Assembly (NCBI GenBank): GCA_015487335.1
Contig: WFPZ01000202.1
Coordinates: 1-9,421, forward strand
DNA: 9,421 nucleotides
Direction of reading: 5' to 3'
DNA from: Paracoccaceae bacterium
Lineage (GTDB): Bacteria; Pseudomonadota; Alphaproteobacteria; Rhodobacterales; Rhodobacteraceae
Positions 5,983 to 9,421 of this stretch are shown piece after piece; within the stretch, counting starts at the first letter, position 1; each line of letters starts with the position of its first letter. The notes below the pieces were generated by a model. That model was given only the letters and a program-made list of their open reading frames with translations. It was not told where the DNA came from and ran no database searches. Position numbers and translations under genes: made by a program.

Positions 5983-6306
5983 ATGCGCGCCCCGGCCCTT
6001 CTTTCTGCCGCTTTCCTGTTGCTGGCCGCCTGTTCCAGCCCCAGCCCGGGGTTTTCCACTGCCCCGCCGCGCGAGGCGGTGGTGGACGGCAGCCGCTTTC
6101 GCATCTACCTGCGGCCCGGCACCGGCGAGGTGGAGGCGCACCGCGTTTCCCTCGAGCCGCTGCCCAGCCTCGCCCTGACGCTGGAGAAGGCCTACCGGGC
6201 CATCGAGCAGGCCACCGGATGCCGCATCCGCAAGGGCAGCCTGCGGGGCGATCAGGCGATCATTCTGGCGCAGGTGGATTGCCCTCCCCTGCCAGCAGAC
6301 GGCTGA
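5983..6306 (+). CDS. Small hypothetical lipoprotein in the cobalamin locus
   Basis: A 107-residue protein with a clear lipoprotein signal peptide: MRAPALLSAAFLLLAAC, with lipobox L-A-A-C and lipidated Cys at 17 followed by Ser-Ser, which favours outer-membrane sorting over retention. The mature part of about 90 residues has a VVDGSRFRIYLRPGTGEVEAHRVS strand-rich segment (33-56), a probable helix LALTLEKAYRAIEQATG (63-79) and two further cysteines (80 and 100) that could form a disulfide in the periplasm. No known domain is recognised. It lies opposite to cobN and cobO, between them. Its last 15 codons and stop (from 6260) overlap the 3' end of cobN tail to tail by 47 bp. The ribosome-binding site is imperfect: GGAG sits either 2 or 12 bases from the ATG. 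The convincing signal peptide and coherent mature sequence argue that it is real. A cobalt/corrinoid-related role would be guessed from position only. Confidence 0.78.
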   Translation: MRAPALLSAAFLLLAACSSPSPGFSTAPPREAVVDGSRFRIYLRPGTGEVEAHRVSLEPLPSLALTLEKAYRAIEQATGCRIRKGSLRGDQAIILAQVDCPPLPADG

Positions 6307-9300
6307 GCAGCCCCCGGGCCGAGTTGGATTTCGGCACCCACAGCCCGCGTTCGATGGCCTCGGCCAGGCGCTGGGCGATCTCGCGCAGGGCGGGCGGGTT
6401 GTGCTCCTCGATGAACGCCCGCGTTTCCTCGTCTTCCAGAAAGGCGGCATGCACCATGTCGAAATGGTGGCTCTTCACCGCGCCGGTGGTGGCGGCGAAG
6501 GCGAACATGTAGTCCACCGTGGCGGCGATCTCGAAGGCGCCCTTGTAGCCGTGGCGCTTCACCCCTTCGATCCATTTCGGGTTGGTGACGCGCGCGCGCA
6601 CCACGCGGCCGATCTCGTCTTCCAGCGTGCGGATGACGGGGCGCTCGGGGCGCGAGTGGTCGTTGTGGTAGATCGGGCGCTCACGGCCCTGCAACGTGGC
6701 CACCGCCGCCGCCGCGCCGCCTTCGAACTGGTAGTAGTCGTCCGAATCCAGCAGGTCGTGTTCGCGGTTGTCCTGGTTCTGGACGATGGCGTCCACCTTG
6801 CGCAGCCGGGTTTCGAAGGCGGCGCGGGCGCGCTGGCCTTCGCGGCCGGCGCCATAGGCGTAGCCGCCCCATTCGAGGTAGGCTTCGGCGAGGTCGGCCT
6901 TGTCGGCCCAGAGGCGCTCGTCGATCATCGCCTGCAGCCCGGCGCCATAGGCCCCTGGCTTGGCCCCGAAAACCCGGTGCTGCCCCTCGGCCCCTTCGGC
7001 GCGGGCGCGGGCGGCGGCGGGGTTCACGTCGTCGGGCTCGTCCAGCGCCATCACCGCGCGGGCGGCGCTGTCGAAAAGCGCAATCAGCTGCGGGAAGGCA
7101 TCGCGGAAGAAGCCCGAGATGCGCAGGGTGACATCGACGCGCGGGCGGCCAAGGGCAGTTGCGGGGATGATCTCGAAGCCGGTGACGCGGTGGCTCAGCG
7201 CATCCCACTGCGGCTTGACACCCATGAGCGCGAGCGCCTGGGCGATGTCGTCGCCGCCGGTGCGCATGTTGGCGGTGCCCCAGGCGGTGATCAGCATGGC
7301 GCGGGGCCAGTCGCCATGGGTCTGCAGGTGTTTCTCGATCAGCAAACTGGCCGATTTCCACCCCAGCGCCCAGGCGGTGCGCGTGGGCACGGCGCGGCTG
7401 TCGACGCTGTAGAAGTTGCGCCCGGTGGGCAGCGTGTCGGGGCGCCCGCGGGTGGGCGCGCCGGAAGGGCCGGGGGCGACGAAGCGGCCATCGAGCGCGG
7501 TCAGCAGGCCGGAAAGTTCGGCCGGGCCGCAGGCGGCGACGGTGGGCGCGAGGTGCTCGCGGGCGAAAGCGAGGACGGCGGCACTGGCCGGGCCGGGGGG
7601 CTTGATCTGCTGCTGGGCGTTCTCTGCCGGATCGCTTGCGATCCGGTTCGCGCCCGGCCCCGCCCCCCAGGGCGGGCGCGAAATGCGCCCCCCCTCGGGG
7701 CCGGGCGCGAACCTTGCCGATTCTTCAAGCAGCCGGGTCGCAAACAGCTCCAGCCGCTCCACCGTATCGCCCGCGCTGCGCCATCGATCGGCGCTCACCG
7801 TCGCCAGCGGCTCGGGCCGCGGCCCTTCCCATGGCGCGGCCATGTCGCAATCGAGCGGATCGAACCCCAGGGAGAAATCCTCGGCCAGCGCTCGCAGCAG
7901 CGAGGCGTTCGCCCCCTGCCCGTCACCTCGCGGCACGCGCAACAGCGCCAGCAGCAGATCGCGCGCCTGACGGCCCTCGGGCGAAATGCCGAACACGTGC
8001 AGCCCGTCGCGTATCTGCGCCTCCTTCAGTTCGCACAGGTAGGCATCCAGTTTCGCAAGGTCGCCCTCCTCGTCCTCGCCGGTCAGCCCCGCATCGGCGT
8101 CCAGCCCGGTGACCGAAGTAAGCGAGAGGATCTCGCGGCGGAGATGGTCCAGCCTTCGCGGATCCACCCCGGCGGCTTCGTAATATTCGTCCACCAGCGC
8201 CTCGAGGTCGCGCATCGGCCCGTAGCTTTCGGCGCGGGTCAGCGGCGGGGTCAGGTGGTCGATGATCACCGCCTGCGCGCGGCGCTTGGCCTGCGTGCCT
8301 TCGCCCGGATCGTTGACGATGAAGGGGTAGATGTGCGGCACCGGCCCCAGCACCGCCTCGGGCCAGCACGAAGCCGACAGCGCCACCGCCTTGCCCGGCA
8401 GCCATTCCAGGTTGCCGTGCTTGCCCATGTGCACGATGGCATCGGCCCCATGCACGTGGCGCAGCCAGAAATGGAAGGCAAGGTAGTTGTGCGGCGGCAC
8501 GAGATCGGGCGAGTGGTAGGTGTCGGTCGGGTCGATGTTGTAGCCGCGCGCGGGCTGGATGCCGACGACCACATTGCCGAACTGCAGCACCGACAGCTTG
8601 AAGCGCCCGCAATCCACCTCGCCGGATTCGAAGAACGGGTCGGCCTCTGGCGGCCCCCAGCGCTCTTCGATGGCGGCGCGCAGGTCGTGTGGCAGCTGGC
8701 CGTAGGCGATCTGGTACTCCGACATCGGCAACTCCACCCCGCCAGCACGCCCGGCACGGTCGGTGAGCCAGTTGGTGGGGCCGGCGAGGATGGCCTGCAT
8801 CAGGGCGTCGGAATCCTCGGGAATGCTGCGCAGGGCGTATCCTTCTCGCGCAAGCGCCTTCAGCACGTGGACGGTGGCGGCGGGGGTGTCGAGCCCGACG
8901 CCATTGGCCAGCCGCCCGTCCCTGTTGGGGTAGTTGGCGAGCACCAGCGCCACGCGCCTCCGGGCGGGCGGAGTGCGGCGCAGGCGCGCCCATGCTGCGG
9001 CCATGTCGGCTACGAAATCCACCCGGTCGGGGCGGGCGCGATAGGTGGCAATGGGGCACTGGGTGGCCTCGTCGAAGAAGGCCTCGCCCTTGAACGAGAC
9101 GGCGCGGCTCAGGATCCGCCCGTCCACCTCGGGCAGGGCCACGTTCATGGCGATGTCGCGGGCCGAGAGGCCGGACAGCCCGCTTTCCCAGGCTTCTTCG
9201 GAGGAGGCCGAGAGCACCACCTGAAAGACCGGGGCGCCGTTGGCGGCGGGCGAGGCGAGCGGATTGGCGCCCTCTTCGCCGCCGAAGGAGCCGGTGGCGA

Positions 9301-9421
9301 AGGCGGTGGCGTTGAGGATCACCTCGGGCGGCGCCTCGGCGAAGAGCCTCTCCAGCGTCGCGGCCGAAAGCGCATCCTTCAGCGAGGCCACGAAGACGGG
9401 CAGCGGGTTCAGCCCCCGGGC
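6260..9421 (-). CDS. cobN: Cobaltochelatase subunit CobN (5' end cut by window edge)
   Basis: The frame is open from the right edge to the stop at 6260-6262, giving 1,053 residues. Codons 9421-9392 (ARGLNPLPVF) continue the protein without a start, so roughly the first 150-250 residues lie outside. CobN is the large subunit of the CobN-CobS-CobT chelatase, which uses ATP hydrolysis by CobS to insert Co2+ into hydrogenobyrinic acid a,c-diamide. Visible marks, numbered from the edge: HMGKHGNLEWLPGKAVALS (331-349), IVNDPGEGTQAKRRAQAVIIDH, the GRNFYSVDSRAVPT segment, TAWGTANMRTGGDDIAQAL, EWGGYAYG, a QNQDNREHDLLDSDDYYQFEGG block, and NPKWIEGVKRHGYKGAFEIA (from 947) with HHFD near the C-terminus. 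It is closer to CobN than to the Mg-chelatase paralogue ChlH/BchH in these blocks and in its partnership with cobO. Residues 570-598 are an unusual palindrome-encoded insert. Confidence 0.98.
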   Translation of the reverse strand, partial: ARGLNPLPVFVASLKDALSAATLERLFAEAPPEVILNATAFATGSFGGEEGANPLASPAANGAPVFQVVLSASSEEAWESGLSGLSARDIAMNVALPEVDGRILSRAVSFKGEAFFDEATQCPIATYRARPDRVDFVADMAAAWARLRRTPPARRRVALVLANYPNRDGRLANGVGLDTPAATVHVLKALAREGYALRSIPEDSDALMQAILAGPTNWLTDRAGRAGGVELPMSEYQIAYGQLPHDLRAAIEERWGPPEADPFFESGEVDCGRFKLSVLQFGNVVVGIQPARGYNIDPTDTYHSPDLVPPHNYLAFHFWLRHVHGADAIVHMGKHGNLEWLPGKAVALSASCWPEAVLGPVPHIYPFIVNDPGEGTQAKRRAQAVIIDHLTPPLTRAESYGPMRDLEALVDEYYEAAGVDPRRLDHLRREILSLTSVTGLDADAGLTGEDEEGDLAKLDAYLCELKEAQIRDGLHVFGISPEGRQARDLLLALLRVPRGDGQGANASLLRALAEDFSLGFDPLDCDMAAPWEGPRPEPLATVSADRWRSAGDTVERLELFATRLLEESARFAPGPEGGRISRPPWGAGPGANRIASDPAENAQQQIKPPGPASAAVLAFAREHLAPTVAACGPAELSGLLTALDGRFVAPGPSGAPTRGRPDTLPTGRNFYSVDSRAVPTRTAWALGWKSASLLIEKHLQTHGDWPRAMLITAWGTANMRTGGDDIAQALALMGVKPQWDALSHRVTGFEIIPATALGRPRVDVTLRISGFFRDAFPQLIALFDSAARAVMALDEPDDVNPAAARARAEGAEGQHRVFGAKPGAYGAGLQAMIDERLWADKADLAEAYLEWGGYAYGAGREGQRARAAFETRLRKVDAIVQNQDNREHDLLDSDDYYQFEGGAAAAVATLQGRERPIYHNDHSRPERPVIRTLEDEIGRVVRARVTNPKWIEGVKRHGYKGAFEIAATVDYMFAFAATTGAVKSHHFDMVHAAFLEDEETRAFIEEHNPPALREIAQRLAEAIERGLWVPKSNSARGLLSRLLAGEGNPPAPE
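7627..7646. repeat. Perfect 9 bp-stem hairpin at one end of the cobN insert
   Basis: CCGGATCGC (7627-7635) and GCGATCCGG (7638-7646) are exact reverse complements around a two-base TT centre. It abuts the long inverted repeat, sharing GG at 7645-7646, and encodes NRIASDP in cobN. Its separate symmetry suggests a modular element or a boundary mark of the insertion. Confidence 0.8.
7627..7713. repeat. Composite palindromic element in frame inside cobN
   Basis: Eighty-seven bases made of two adjoining palindromes sharing two bases. The first is a 9 bp-stem hairpin (7627-7646). The second is a perfect 18 bp inverted repeat: 7645-7662 against 7696-7713, arms opening GGTTCGCGCCC. Its 33-base interior holds a nested stem GGGCGC (7674-7679) / GCGCCC (7685-7690) around GAAAT, extended by GGG/CCC (7670-7672 with 7692-7694). 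The length is a multiple of three, and cobN reads through it as 29 residues rich in Gly, Pro and Arg (opening RFAPGPEGGRISRPP) between two ordinary CobN segments. A perfect 18 bp inverted repeat is not needed by any protein constraint. No second copy was noticed in this window. It is similar in concept to Rickettsia palindromic elements that insert in frame into genes; membership of any named family is not claimed. Confidence 0.82.

Noticed and set aside
9389..9391. GTG at 9391 as the cobN start
   Set aside because: The frame continues to the window edge with CobN-like residues (ARGLNPLPVF), and starting there would drop the N-terminal part of the protein. The gene is truncated by the window, not short.
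1..9421. Defence island, CRISPR, toxin-antitoxin or prophage content
   Set aside because: All strong reading frames are metabolic, tRNA-modification, transport or cobalamin genes. No repeat array, integrase, transposase, nuclease or phage-like protein was seen.

Overview
This 9.4 kb window is very GC-rich and densely packed. It looks like chromosomal DNA of an alphaproteobacterium, most likely Rhodobacterales (Rhodobacteraceae). That placement is an inference from the protein styles (aerobic-pathway CobN and CobO, MnmC split into two divergent genes, a COG3777-type hotdog hydratase) and from base composition. No rRNA, tRNA, CRISPR array, insertion sequence or phage gene is visible.

Layout, left to right. 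(1) Positions 1-1424, minus strand: mnmD (tRNA wobble-uridine methyltransferase) runs leftward into a DMT/EamA-family permease cut by the left edge; stop and start overlap as ATGA. (2) Positions 1479-2519, plus strand: an FAD-dependent oxidoreductase equivalent to the C-terminal half of MnmC. It is divergent from mnmD across a 54 bp spacer, so the two halves of bifunctional MnmC lie back to back. (3) Positions 2535-3338, minus strand: a two-hotdog (MaoC/HTD2, mesaconyl-C4-CoA hydratase-like) hydratase, convergent with the oxidoreductase. (4) Positions 3339-3538: a 200 bp spacer holding what looks like the orphaned C-terminal end of a VOC/glyoxalase-family gene. (5) Positions 3539-5206, plus strand: an acetolactate-synthase-like thiamine-diphosphate enzyme of unknown substrate. 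(6) Positions 5267-9421, cobalamin locus: cobN (minus, its start beyond the right edge) and cobO (minus), separated by a small plus-strand lipoprotein gene whose 3' end overlaps cobN tail to tail by 47 bp.

How the genes fit together. MnmD and the MnmC2-like oxidase would carry out the last two steps of mnm5(s2)U34 synthesis in tRNA: oxidative removal of the carboxymethyl group, then SAM-dependent methylation. CobN is the large subunit of the cobaltochelatase that inserts cobalt into hydrogenobyrinic acid a,c-diamide, and CobO adenosylates the resulting corrinoid, so these two act close together in aerobic B12 synthesis. The hydratase and the ThDP enzyme are divergent neighbours with no firm shared pathway.

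The most unusual structure is an 87 bp composite palindromic element (7627-7713) lying in frame inside cobN. It consists of a 9 bp-stem hairpin next to a perfect 18 bp inverted repeat with a nested stem, and it adds a Gly/Pro/Arg-rich 29-residue segment to the protein. It resembles in principle the protein-coding palindromic elements known from Rickettsia. I found no convincing sign of a wholly new multi-gene system; the novelty here is at the level of elements and remnants.
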